NCBI GenBank assembly: GCA_030280995.1
Contig: JASXTE010000048.1
Location: forward strand, 62,001-126,000
Reading direction: 5' to 3'
Source of the DNA: Hemileia vastatrix
Lineage: Eukaryota; Basidiomycota; Pucciniomycetes; Pucciniales; Zaghouaniaceae
Length of the DNA stretch: 64,000 bases
Made by a program: the position numbers and the translations under genes. Under the pieces are notes generated by a model. That model was not told the origin of the DNA, did no database searches, and saw nothing but the letters and a program-made list of their open reading frames with translations. Position 1 is the first letter of the stretch. Each line of letters begins with the position of its first letter. Shown here piece by piece: positions 45,187 to 59,079 of the stretch.

Positions 45187-48100
45187 TACTTGTCTTCTTT
45201 TTCAACTTGAAGCACTTGAAGAAGTTAGCACTTGCAACATTTTTTTGCCACTTTGATCAACAGAGAATAAGAAATAAAGTCGCAAAAGGCTTATTCTTTA
45301 CTGCTCTAACCGATCCTTTCAAGGGACCTGATTCAGCAGATTTATTCACCAACGACACAAAGACAGGAAATACCCTCTCGAATTATATACCTTTAACCCC
45401 TTTTGGCACCCTTCATCATATACTAAATCATCTGATGCTCATGCTGATGCAAATACTTTGTACTTTGTTCTATTCTTCTTTGTTCTGTTCTGTTCTGTCT
45501 CTTCTTTCACTTGAAGAACATTTTACCCATCGTCAAGCTGTTTTACTGCTGACATGGTTAACACTTCTTTCACGATAAGTCAACTTTTACTTCTTATCCA
45601 ATTTTTTACTTTTCACTTTGTAACCAACATACATACACACACATAGAGAAGAAGACACAACACAACATTACCAAATGCAAATTTTACCCTGTAAATCATT
45701 ATCATCACTAATGACGTTGTTGTAACCTTTTCTTCTTCTTTTTTTTTGTTGCTTTTTTGAAACTTTTTTTTTCATCTTTTGTATTTTTGTGTAAAAGTTA
45801 ATTTTTTTCATCTTGTACAATGACATTTTAACATTTTTTCCCTTTGATATCCATCGATTGACTGAAAAAGATGTGATGAAGAAAGAATGTCTGTTGTTGT
45901 TGTTGATGTTGATGTTGTTACTTTTGGTGTATCTTGTACGACAAAGAAGAAACAAAAATACTTTTAACTTGGTGCAACATCACATTCACATTTTGTCATG
46001 TGGTAAATGTAACTTTGAAGAGGGTAGAAAAAAGTTTAAAGTGAAAAATGATCTCCTTTGCTTTTTTCTTCTTTTCTTTCTTCACTTGTTCACTCTTGTA
46101 CGACTTTTCTTCCTGTGTTTGTCTGTATGTTGTATGTTATGTAACATGATGTTAAGTTTGTTTGTCCACTGGACATATACAAATACATTTACGAGGATGA
46201 CTTGAAGTGACTGTTAGATAATTCATATGATGGACAAAGTATTGAATTGTTGCTGGTCAAATAGATTTACCCATTGATAAATCATCATTCAATTGATCAA
46301 CTTCTTCATCGTCATTTATTACATGTAATTCTTTCATCAATGATGAACATTGATGATAATGTATATTTTTGTTTTATCTCTTTTCATCGATATCAAATAT
46401 TCTGCTTTATTTTTATATGTTCTTCATATTTTCATCCTCACAATCGACAAATGTAATCCAAATGACTTGGTGCTTTTTTACTTGGTAGTTCTTTGTGTAG
46501 ATGACACAAGTGAACATGAATAAGCAGCAAAGTTAAAAAGAAATATCACTCTTTCAAATCTTCTTCTTCTTCACAAGTGAATTTATTTCATTGACAAGGA
46601 ATCGACTGAACATTGTTCACTCTTGTGCAACACTATGACTGGTGTGTGTGTGAGTTTTATTTGTATCTTTGTACATTTGGTCCCATCCACTGACTTACTA
46701 TATGTATGTCTGTGAAATGTTCTTCTTCTTGTTCTTTTTTTCTTTGTCTCTTTCACAGAAAAGAGAGAGACAAAGAATTACTTCCTTTACTTGTTCCACT
46801 TTTCAGTGTAAAATGTCTTTTCATGTACTTCATGTGTTTCATGGACTTGTGAAGTTCTTTCTTTGCCTCGACACTTGCCATTCGTCACGCTTGTACATCA
46901 GTTGATCACATTTTTCATCACTACTTTATACTGTCTTTTTATATCTTATATGTCACTTTGTTTCCTTCTTCTTCTTCTTCTTTTTATTCAACTTGAACTA
47001 TTTTACTGTTGTTAGAACAATGAGTCATATTTCTTTAACTGATAAATAAACTTGAATCATTTGCTAAGTTGTAACTTTGTTATTGGTAACATCACACAAA
47101 ATACAACTGATACAAATGAAAAGATAAAAATGACAACTTGTCTAACAACTGGTCAACTGAATGTGATGACAAGTGTTACTGGCTTATGTGGCTACTCAAG
47201 AAGTTACAACTGTACACTCTGTGTCTGTGTGTGTGTTCAATTGATGATCAGTCAACCAGGCGAATACTTCGGTTGACTAAGTTGTGTCTCCATGTTGCTT
47301 GATCGGCTTTTTGTGAGGAAAAAGAGGAGGTAAAAGGAAAAGAAAAAATTGCTTCAACAAGAAGAAGAAGGCGAAGAAAAAGAAAAAGAACTTTTGTCCA
47401 ACTGGTGCGAAGATACCGACAAGGCGATCAAAGTATCTCTTTCGTTCTTTCTTTCGTTCTTTCGAGAAGAGAGAGAAAAAAAAGAGACAAGAAACCAAAA
47501 GAAAGAAGCAGAGAAACCTGCTGACCGTCAGTTATAACATTAGAACAGTTCTAACATTGATTCTACCATTGGGTGGATCCGTGGTAACTTAGAGGATATA
47601 TAAAGTGACATCAATAGGGAGGAATTCATGTGATTTTTTCTGCCCACCTTTTCCATCAAGCATAAATTGCTTTACCCTTTTTTCTCTTATTCTTTTTTTC
47701 TTCTTCTTCCTCAATGTTCTTCGCCTTTTTTCTTCTTCCATTTCACCCTCTTTTCCTTTCTCTATCTGTCCATCGAATTTGTGTATGTGTACTTCTCATA
47801 TGTTCTTCCTCCTTTTGTTCTATTGATTGATTTGCACACATTGCACACATTGCATCTACACTGAAGATTCGTTTTATCTGATGTTCTGTGTTTACCATAA
47901 GCTGTCTCTGGTAAATCTTTTATCTCCATTTCGATGCAATTGAATATTCTCTCTCGTTCTTTCTCTCTTTCTCTCTCTTTGTCCATCATTGAACACTGAT
48001 CATTCTATTCGTTTCACTTGTTCTATTATCGTCAATTGTCCGCTTGCTTGCAATGGCAGATGGTAAGGTACAATGATCAATTTACCCATTGTACACTCGA

Positions 48101-49274
48101 CACCAAAGACATTGAAGACGAAAACGTTTAAATCGCTCACCTGATTTCAATTTGCATCCTTCGATTTGTTCTGCTTGACTACTATTCACACACAACTTGT
48201 CAGTCATGGATTTACTATGCAGTCAATGTTATTTTCTGTCTCCTCTTTCTTTATATCTTTCAGTGGAAACAATTTAGATTTTTATTTATTTTCTCTTTAT
48301 ATAAATTTTGGAAATATCTAATTTTTAACAATTTCATTCATACAAATTTATCATAAATTATCACACTATTTTTTTAATCTGTTTGTTTTCTTTCTTTCTG
48401 ATGAATGTTTAATCAAATTTCAAACTGTTTTGCTTTACTCTTTTGTGTATTTGTGTGTATTTGTGTCATTAGTTTAAATGAATAAACTTGACAGACATTG
48501 AAATTGAAAGAAAACATTGAATGTTCTCAATTGCACAATCTTTGATCTTCTTGATCTTAAAAGATCTCCTTTGTTTGTTAACCCTTTACTTTGACAGTTT
48601 ACTTGAGTTGACTATTTTTTTTTTCTTCTTCTTCTTCTTGATGTTTGTGTAAATTAAATAAACTTAAATCAATGAAATTGCTTAAAGACAATATAAATGA
48701 CCTTTTACATGAACTTTGGACACAAAGTTGAAATGATTGTTTGCCAATATAAAAGCGAAAGGAAAAGGAAAGAACTTGACAACATTCATTGCAAAGTCCA
48801 ATTTAAGTTTAATTGTCATGTCACGTTGAAATATTTGTATCATTATTCTTCTTTGTAAAAAAAGTTCTTCCTTTTCACCCTCATTTGTGTGTATGTGTCT
48901 ACTGTTCTACTGACACATGTACTTTAATGAAACAATATACATTTTGCAAAAGTACACTCGGTGTATATGAATATGTGTGTACATTCGAAAACACTTACAC
49001 ACGTTGTTAAAGATTGAAATAGAAGAAGAGAGGAAAAAAGTATATTTTATTTCAACATTTTTTATTTTCTTTATCTCGTTTATCCTTAAGAAAATACGCT
49101 TCTTGTCATACGCTAGTTTCAAGTTGAAAGACAGAATAACTTTTACACAACTGTACAGAACAGAACGGTATAAGACAGACTGACAAAGAACATAAAAAAA
49201 GGCAGAAAGACGCATCAGTCCCAAGTCCGATTGGACGAAAGAGGGAAATGAAATTGTTCTCTTCCCCTCTTTCT

Positions 49275-49326
49275 CTTCTGTTCTGTTCTGTTCTGTTGAG
49301 TAAAGTTCTTTCTTTCCCTTTTTTTC

Positions 49327-49357
<31 letters not shown>

Positions 49358-49359
49358 TC
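49275..49359. repeat. (TTCTG)n followed by (TTTC)n
   Basis: A TTCTG run (49275-49297) and, 30 bp later, a TTTC run (49328-49359) in non-coding DNA. Confidence 0.75.
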
Positions 49360-51484
49360 CTTCAGACCATGTCATACAGTGGTTTTGATTGATCAGAACT
49401 TCGTGATAAAGAACAAAAAAGGAAAAAAATGAAATAACTGAAGAAAAAGTTATACCATCCATCATGGTTCTAAAGGTGAACTGATGCGACTTTTCAGGTA
49501 ACACTTTGAATTGACACACACACACACACACATTCAGACATTCATATTCGACAGTCAGACAGAAGTCACTTAGTTCTTTACTTTGTCTCTTTCTCTTGTC
49601 GTGGTCGTCATCGTAAAAGCGTTAACTCTTATGCTCGGCAAGAAATTTCACCTGACCTGACAGGTAATTGCGTTTAATCAAACAACCCATAGACGATGTA
49701 ATGACGGTCCAATTACCATGGAATGTACTCGGACAATGTGACAGTATCATTGGGTAATATCATGGTGTGTATATGTGTGTGTGTCTGCCTGTCTACTTGT
49801 CTGCTTGTGTGTGTGTATGTCAGTACGACACTTTATCCACATGGAAATGTCCATCAGACAAAAAGGTTGTCTGTACGTTACGTGTGAACATTTTATTCGT
49901 CTTACCTTGGCGTGTCATTGAGTCACCAGAGTCCAATCAATCAAAGAACAAAACTACCGATCTTCCAATCTACTTGTTCTTTCTTCTTCTTCTTCTTCAC
50001 TCGAACTACCCAACCGTCTTAACCAGAAAAAAGAGCAAAAAGTATATTTGTTGGGGTAAAAAAAGACACACAAAATATACTACACACACACACACACAAA
50101 CATGATTTACGAGGACCACATGAGAAGGTAAAATGAATTGTAGAAGCAAAATGTTACTCGTCTCTTTTCACCCTCAAGCCAGTTTACTGAGATTGCTCTT
50201 GACATTTTACTTCTTTACTTCTCTTTACTTCTTTACAACTTGTACTTACTCTTACTTTTTCTTTTCTTTGTCCTTCACTTTGATTTTACTTAATACACTA
50301 CCATTCAATTGGTTAAATTTAACTAAACATAAATTTTCAATTGACATTTTTTTTTGCAAACTCACCAAATACATTTTTTTTTCCTTCCTCACAACAAAAT
50401 TTTGTCATCGTTGTTGCTGTTGTTGTCTTCTTTCTTTACTTTGTTCATGTTGCATAACACTTGAGGGCAACATTGTTACATTGTTGCATTTTTACATCTT
50501 CAGGAAAGAATTTCATTCAAACATCAGTCGACTTTTTTTGGGAAGTTCTTTTGACTTGTCCTTCACTTTCCTTCTTGCCTCAGTGGTTTGACTCAAATGC
50601 ACAATTGATTGGTATTTGTCTTTGTTCGTAAGGATAAAAATGTACCATAGAAAAACATCAGGTGTTAACAAAGAAGAAAAAAAGTCAAAGACAAAGAACA
50701 CAACCGCCCTAAATGAAGGGACACAATGTTCTTGTCTCAATGTGATGTGCAATCTTTACTGCTGTACTTTCACTTTTACTGGTTTGCTGTAGTGTTCTGT
50801 TCTGTTCTCCTTACTTTTTTCCCCCCTCTTTACTCTTGCTCTTTCACTTGACTAGATGTGTTACTTTTACTCGATACAAGGACAAAGTGTCTTTTACCCA
50901 ATTGCCCAAAATACTGGCCAATGGTTAAGTGAAAACGTCTCATCATCGCACATTTTCATCCATCATCGAATGGTCAAGTGTGTGAAAGTTCTATCAACCT
51001 TCCAACAAGATAAAATTGTCGACTTTGTTCTTCCTTCCTTTCTTTTCTCTCAGTTTAAGTTGTACTTGAAGTTCTAGAACTTTTTTGTTACAATGACATT
51101 TTTTTTCTCCTTCTTTACTTTCACTTATACTGACATTCTTTCATAATCACATTGATACCACCGTAAACAAAGATTACTCTGTGGATGATTTTATCTTGAA
51201 AAAGAAGAAAAGAATAAAAAAGTTACCGAGTAAATTTAATTTGAATAAAAAGTTTTATATATAAAAAAAGAGAAAAGGAAAGAAAAAAAAATTTTTCTTT
51301 TTATAAATCAACTTTAAAATATTTATGTATGCGTGACACATCCTTTGACGAAGCAATGATACACGGGGACAGCATTGATACTTGTCATTTGACTTGTACA
51401 GGAATTGTGTTGGGAAACTGGTGGACTGTTCCAGTCAATGGAAATCATTGATCATTCAAGCGAAAAATAGTGAAAAGGCCACCA

Positions 51485-51533
51485 GGAAGAAGAAGAAGAA
51501 GAAGAAGAAGAAGATGATGATGATGAAGAAGGA
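51485..51533. repeat. (GAA)n/(GAT)n compound microsatellite
   Basis: About nine GAA units passing into GAT units, then GAAGAAGG. Non-coding. Confidence 0.8.
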
Positions 51534-53632
51534 AAAAAATGTTCTTTCAGACGTCACTTGAGTGCAACCGTTTCTTTCATCTTCTTCTTCTCCTTTTTCT
51601 TTCCTTTAGCTTGCACTTGTCTACTTTAAAGTTTTACCCTCTCAACCAACCAAGCAACTTACACAACACTACTGCAACAGGAAACATGTCACTGAGTATC
51701 AAGTGTGATGGTCTTTCTTCATCTCTCTTGTGTGTGACTTGTTGTTGGTAAGGAAGAAGAAGGAAAAAAAAAATTATTTTCACTGGTCAACACTTGTCCA
51801 CTTGTCCTACTTTTCAATACTACTGACCAAGCAGATGGTGATGAAAAAGTATGATATAAATTCACTTCACTTTACTTGTCCATGAAAATATATCCTTGTT
51901 GTGGGATGAAGAGAACATACTGTTAATGTACTAGAACTGTTGTACAAAAGTAGAACTGGTACTAGAACTGCTTAGATTGACTTACATCAATTGAAATGGT
52001 GGCATCTTTGAAAAGAACAGAAGTAACAAAAAGGGTACAGTCAATGTGTTGAAATGCATTGCAGTAGAATACATGAAGAATAGAATAGAATAAAATAGAA
52101 TAGAACTTCACTTGCAGCCACAAAAGTCAATTTTAAAGTTGAAACTTCTTCTTCTTTTACTTTTTTTGCAAGTTTTCTCTTTCTCTCAGTAGACACTTCG
52201 TAAATCACATCGGATGAATGGATTTAAAGACTTAACATTGACGAGATAAAAAATGTTCCACATTTTACTTCTTCTTGACACTTTTGATCCACCTGCAAGT
52301 TACTTTTTTGACAGTTAAAACAGTTACCTACTGTCATAATTAACTTCAACTTGTCACTGTGTGACTTTGACTTTAACTTTAACGTCATTTTTATAACACA
52401 CACACACTGCAAATACCTAAAAATACCCAAAAAGAAAGAATGAAAGAAAGAAAATATTGTACCGTGAGTAAATTCAATGAATCTTCTCTCTTTCTCTCTT
52501 TTATTTTTTTCATTTCTTTTCTTCTTTTTACTTTGACATTTCAAATTTGCACTCCTTAGTCAATGCAATTACTTGTCTCTCGCTTTTTTTGGTTCGTGGT
52601 TGAATGTTCAATTAATGACTGATGGTGATGAATAACAAAACTTTACTCACCTGCAGATTCTACTTTTGTTAAATTGCATCTGATCAATATACACCTACAA
52701 TTTGATGACTACAAGTATCACTTGAATAATACTTGGACTACTTTGAAATAATGGATCTGTTGTAAACTCACTTTGCTTACTAATGACTCAATTTACAATG
52801 AGTAACATTTTTTTTCCTCACGTTGAACTTTCATTCACTTTCACTTCGATAAATTTCATAAGTGACTTGAATATTTTTACTCTCCTTTCAAATTTGTTGA
52901 GAAAATTGATAAAAATAACAAATCAAAAAATTTATTTCATTCAAATATGTCCAGTTGTAGTTTTATTCTCCCTTTTTTTGCTGGTTCTTTCTTTGTTCTC
53001 ACAAACTTCACAAATTACTGCTGACTGTTGGATGCATGTTTACCCTTATTATATACGATTTTTGTCAATTTCATGTCAAAGTAAACACAAAAAAGAGAAA
53101 AATCTTTCAACTGAATCATCCAAACTTTTAACTTGTTCTTCTTTCTCTTCTCTTCAATGATTCTGTGACAACTTTTTCCCCTTTACCATGGCAAAGATAA
53201 ACGAGATACAAGTTTACTCGGTAAGTGCTTCCAAAAGAAAAGAATGAAGCAAACTTAGCTTTTATTTTATTTTCCTTTTCTTTTCACTGTCAATTGAAAT
53301 AAAATAGAAAATAATACAACGCATGCTCAATATGAAAGAACTTTACTTTGAGATGTGTTGTGTGTGTGTGCTGTATGTGAACGCTTCTCGAATGTTAGAA
53401 CTCGAACGAACAGTTATAGTCAGAACTTCATCAAACACACACACACACTCACAGTCACAGTGACAGACTCACCGATACACCGATAGAAAGAGAAAAACCA
53501 TAACAAAGTGACAGTCATGAAGATGCGAAGTAATAAAATACTTTAACAACAATTTGTTGTCATCAATTTAAATACTTTGTCGCTTGATAATTTTAATACT
53601 AACCAGTACAAACAACAACAACAACAACAACA

Positions 53633-56600
53633 ATGTGCTTGTCCAATCAAAAAAATTGCCTTTGTTTTAAGGTTAAATGTAAAAAACATCAACGACAACA
53701 ATGTTGTGACAATAATAATACAAGTAATGACAATTTAAACAACAACAACAACAATTGTCATACAACTAAATCAACAACAACAAGAAAAATTAACTTGACA
53801 AAATCAAATATTTTAACTGTCAATTCACATCAATGTAAATTATCTCAATCATTTTGGTCATTAATATCAACAAATGAATTTTATTTTATCATTAATTCAA
53901 TTAATAATTTATTTGATTATATATTTAATCGTCAATTATATCTTCAATGTATTTTATTAGTAATAACAATTGGTATATTTACAAATTCACTGAATGGTGA
54001 TTTTGTTCATGATGATATACCAACAATTTGTACTAATAATGATGTAGCAGGGAATACAAATTTGTTTAATTTATTTACTAATGATTTTTGGGGTACATCA
54101 ATGTCATCCATTCAATCACATAAATCATATCGACCTTTGACCATTGTAACTTTTAGGTAAGTTTAATCTATATCAAAAGAAAAGTATTTTGTTCTAATGT
54201 TGATGTTAAAGTGACCTCAAAGAAAATGAAGAGTATTTTTTTATATGCAAACTTGCATTTTCTATCTTTCAGGTTTAATAAATGACCTGCTTTAAAACAA
54301 TGCATATCACGTGACCCTTTTTCTTCTTTTTCTTTTTTTACTCGAATATTATTAAAGCAAATTGCATTCTGTATTCATCTTCATTGAACACGCAATTTGT
54401 ATGTTCACCTGTCTATATATTCTTCCCTGTGATCAGTTTGAAAGGAAAAGAGATATTTATATCATATGCATTTGACATCACACATATTACTCATATTTAT
54501 CATCTTCGTTGTTCTTGTTGTTCTTGTTGCTGTGTCTTAGTCGATATGGTCGTTGTCAACTTTATTTGTTATTACCTTTGACTGTTGTCTCATTTTTCCT
54601 TTCATATACAATTCATTTTCTTCACTCTATGAATACTCAATGACAATGACAATGATGATGATGATGATGATATGGTAGCTGAGAAATGTTATTTGTTACG
54701 TGAATCTTACCTAATGACATGTGAAAGAACTTTTTTAGTTCTCACTGAAAGAACAAAAAAAGAGTCAGTTTAAACACACTCAGTTGAAGTGATGATAAAT
54801 TTACCATTGTTTTAATGATATCATTGATATACAATGAATTGGGTGGCACTTTTATTAACCTCATTGTTAAAGCAGTAAATAAGAAATAAACATTTTGACA
54901 AATTATCTGTCATTTGAAGAAAGCAAGAAGCAACAACAATAACAAAAACTTTCAGTCAAATGAAGTGAGAAGAAAAAAAATAAAAATAAAACCACAACAA
55001 ATGATAATGTTAAGTTAATGGTAATGTGAATGACACTGTGAATTGTCAAGTGAGTGAAAGATATTTTATGCCCACTCATCAGTATTTCACTTGATTGTGA
55101 TGAATTAATTGACAATCATGATGATGATGATGACGCAATCACCGATAGCCAATTAAAGGTTCTATCAATAGAATCAAATTAAATTGTGACCTTTCTCTTC
55201 TTCTTCTTCTTGTTCTGTGAGTGTCAGTTATCGGTGTCATTAAAGAACATTTCATTTTATTCTGTCAATTAATTCACTCATTGCATGGTTATTGGTGAAA
55301 CATACCAAACATACGGTAAGAATTCATAATTACTTTGGAATTAAAGTGAAAGACACAGCAGACAACTAAAACAGAATAGAACATGTTCTAGAATACTCTT
55401 CATAGAGACACACTTCTGTACATATCTATGTGTGTGTGTGCAGTTACAGAACCACGAGTGGTCTGTTGAGAACAAATTCCTTTGGTGAAAATAAATTCCT
55501 AATTTGGTCCATAGAATACTGATGAAGTAACTCATTGAACCATACTTCTTCTTCTTCTTCTATGAATGTGAGAAAGTGAATTTTTCCATATTCAAATGGT
55601 TAATCTTGTACATTTTCTTTCAACCTTTTCTTGCCATCTGTGGTTAACTTGCATGTTAAATGCATTTCACTTTTACTCTCTAGTGTCAAGTTAATGTGGC
55701 CACACTTTTGTCCATTTAGTTAATTTTTCAACAGCCTGAATGTCTGTTATGAATTCGACTGTGTGTGTGTTCATGTGTACTCACGTTGATGTATTTTTAT
55801 CCTGCTGGTTAAAATTGCTCACTTTAGCTCATCTTTGACTGGTGTCACACGTCAGTCAGTCACTGATGGTATATAAACTTCATCCTTATTACGTCATCCA
55901 ACAGGATAAAGCAAGTAACAGCCAACAGGAAAGAAAAGAAGGTGATCAAAGAGCATTGAAAGACTTCTTTCTTTTGTGGATCCTTTGATAGTCTTCTTTG
56001 GTTGATGATGAGATTAGGGATTTTCTCTTTCCTTTACTTTCTTTTACTTCTTTTACTTCTTTGTCTTTCTTTCCTTCTTTCTGTGCACTTAGTTAGATGA
56101 CACGCAACTGGATGAATTGCACGGATTATTCGAGTCACTTAAAGTAGACCCTTATACTAAAAAGGTTGACATGTATTTATTATTCTTCATCTTTGTCCGG
56201 TTTGTTCTTCCTTTCATTATTGACAAGACAACAGTTTGAATGTGAATGTGAAAAATCAAAGGACACAATTTAATTGACAACACATCATATTGAAATGACT
56301 ATAATATAAGATAAAAATCGAATAACTCAACAAATGAACCAGGTATAAGTTATCGATTTACTTAAATTGATGTGAACTCGAGCATCACATTTGCAAATGT
56401 ACTCATTTTTACTCTCTCGCTTTTTCTTCCTTGTGTCATTTAGTAAATTGACCTTTTTGCAATTTCATGTGGTTATAGTTATTTCAACTGTAAGCTTTGT
56501 AAGCTTTTCCACGGATATTTGTGAATGTGTGTGAGTGAGTGAGTTTGTCTCATCTCATGTGAATCTTACCTTCTGTTTGTTGGATAAAATAATGGTCACA

Positions 56601-57392
56601 AGCAAATGACCATCCTTTTCATCCTTCTTTTACTTGACTTGATGTTAGCTAGTTTAACCACTCAGGGTACACTCAATTGTACACCTTTACTATATATAAA
56701 GTACGAACAAGTACAAGTACAAGTACACGAGTACTGTTCTATTCTGTTCTATTCTGTTCTATTCTGTTCTGTACACCTTGAAGACACTTTACAGTTATAA
56801 ACTTTCACACGTCACTGGCATTTATTTCACCCCACAAGGCAGCTTAAACAAGTAAATATAAATGTCACACCTTCCAACTATCAACTACTGTAAACTACTT
56901 TATTCATATATTAGATGTACACTTTTACATAGTGTTTAAAAAATAACTTCTTATGTTACATTGTTGAATTTATTTAAACCATTGTAAATATTTTACACTT
57001 TAAATATCATTGTATTTATCAAAAAGACTAAAGTATCATAAGTAAAAAGTTTTGTTGTTAAAATATTTCTTTTCTTTTCTTTTCTTACTTTCTTTCATCA
57101 TAAATCGTACTTTTTACTTTTTTTATAATTTTTTTTTTCCTGTACTTTTCATGTAGATGATTTATAAATTACCATTTACCTAAGACTTGTAGAAATATAA
57201 CATACAGACAGTTTAATCCTTAAATCTTTTACTTTAAACTAAAATCAAGTGCAATTTATGTTCTTTCTTTTTTTGCTTCTTCTTTCCAATGTTGACTTTC
57301 ATTTGCTTTTCATCGAATCTGTTGTAAGCTTACTTCAACAAATTCTCAGGACGGCAAATTTTTTATATCTAAAGCAGATGTCGAAAAAAATA

Positions 57393-57429
<37 letters not shown>

Positions 57430-59040
57430 GTGTGTGTATTTCTTCTCTTCTTTGTGCAAAGTCCAAGTAAAAGCACTTTCACATGTTCTTTACAATAGAA
57501 CAGACTTGAGTGCGACTTTACGTTGACGATTTATTTTGGGTCTGATTCTTTTGTCTTGTTCTAGCTGCTGGACCTTAACTTGAGCTTCGATTTGTGAAAA
57601 AAAGTTCTTTCACGAGGAAAGAAGAAAAAATACTACAAAACAACAGGACACAATGAGAAAGCACGTTGTACGGTGAATAGTTCTAGGACGTTCTTTCACT
57701 CGTTCGTTCGTTTTTTTTTGCCCTTCTTTCTTTCATCTTGACTCCTCATTTGAAATTCGACGGTTCACACAGCTCATATACACAGTGAAATGGAAATGAA
57801 TTCTTGTGCAAAGAAAGAACAGGAAATAAGAAAAAAAGAGAAGAAAAAAAATAAAAGTATAAGAAGTAAAACCCAAGCAAAAGACAAGGGTTAAGGTGGT
57901 AAATTGATTTTTTACCAAGTTACGTGGCAAGTAAAAGTATTCATCTATTTGAATTGCAAAGTTAAGCACTTTCTCTTGCAACTACTACTTGTTCTACTCT
58001 TACTTGTTGGAAGTTCTCTCTTTGTTTCACTTTCAAATTGAACTCAAGTTAAAGATACACTTTGTTGTCACTGACAGTGTAATTAGTCAATCGTTATACT
58101 TTCATTATATCATTGATTGTTGATTGGTTCTAATAAAACAATGTTGTTGTTTTCTTCTTCAGATGGAATGTTCTATTGGCTAGAACACTTGGTAATAATT
58201 CATCAAATGATTCAACTTGGAATCAATGTAACTTTTCATCATTTTCATTTCATCTCATCAATGTTCTTGTCCATTCATTAAATGTTCAATTAATTTTTTT
58301 ACTCATACGAAATTACTTTTTTGGTATACACAAATCATTTATGGTTAGTTTAATATTTGCAACTCATCCTATTCATACTGAAGCTGTGAGTATAATCATT
58401 GATTTTTGAAACATAAATTTTTTTGTTATTTATTTTCATTACAATTAAATTATTATCTGAGGTAAATTTGATGTTTTACAAAATTTTATATCATTTGTTA
58501 TGTTACATACATGTGTGACATACATTTATATATTTTTTACTTCTTCCTTGTTCTAGTGTGTGAGTGTGTGTATATGTTGATAGTTTATTCGATGGACATA
58601 CATAACATGTTACACGCCACAAGCCATGGAATAATAAATACAAGTCAAGTGAATTAGGACTCATTCTTTTGGGAGTACTTGTCTTGTCGACTGTCCCATG
58701 TGATATGTTCTTGTTCACTTGCGTCCAGATAGTTAGAACTTTTCTGTCACACCATACACAGTGAAAGAAGGAGAGACTTTGTTTTCTCTGCCCCAAGTTG
58801 ATTGTTGTTCTTGTGTTCTGTTCTGTTCTGTTCTATGTGTGTATGTGTGTGTGTGTGTATTTGCAATTTTCATCCTCTTTCAAGTCAATTTGTTCAACCG
58901 TGTGAAGCAGTAACTGATATTAAACAGAGTAAAATACTGGTCAACTATTACAACTTGGCAATTTACAAGTAAGCATGAAAATACAGTTACCGGATTAATG
59001 TAGATCTTTTCTCTATTTTTACCACTTTGTTCAGTCTATC

Positions 59041-59079
<39 letters not shown>

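Larger units (their letters stand above)
42572..53632. other. 11-kb gene desert upstream of TMTC
   Basis: No ORF here resembles a known protein. Candidate ORFs are translations of TTC, TC, TTTC, TG or TTCTG runs. It may hold the TMTC promoter, upstream UTR exons and distal regulatory DNA. TATATAAAG at 47597-47605 is a plausible TATA box, but nothing downstream supports a transcript. (TC)n lies at 44166, (TTTC)n at 49328, (GAA)n/(GAT)n at 51485. No tRNA or structured RNA was recognised. Confidence 0.45.

Noticed and set aside
45207..45578. 123-codon ORF
   Set aside because: No recognisable motif, overlaps a TTCTG run, and has no convincing splice sites or neighbours.
47597..47605. TATATAAAG as the TMTC promoter
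   Set aside because: Six kb from the start codon, and no exon could be supported after it; kept only as a question in the desert finding.
57395..57425. (TA)n run as a possible replication origin or fragile site
   Set aside because: Common intronic microsatellite; nothing else supports a function.
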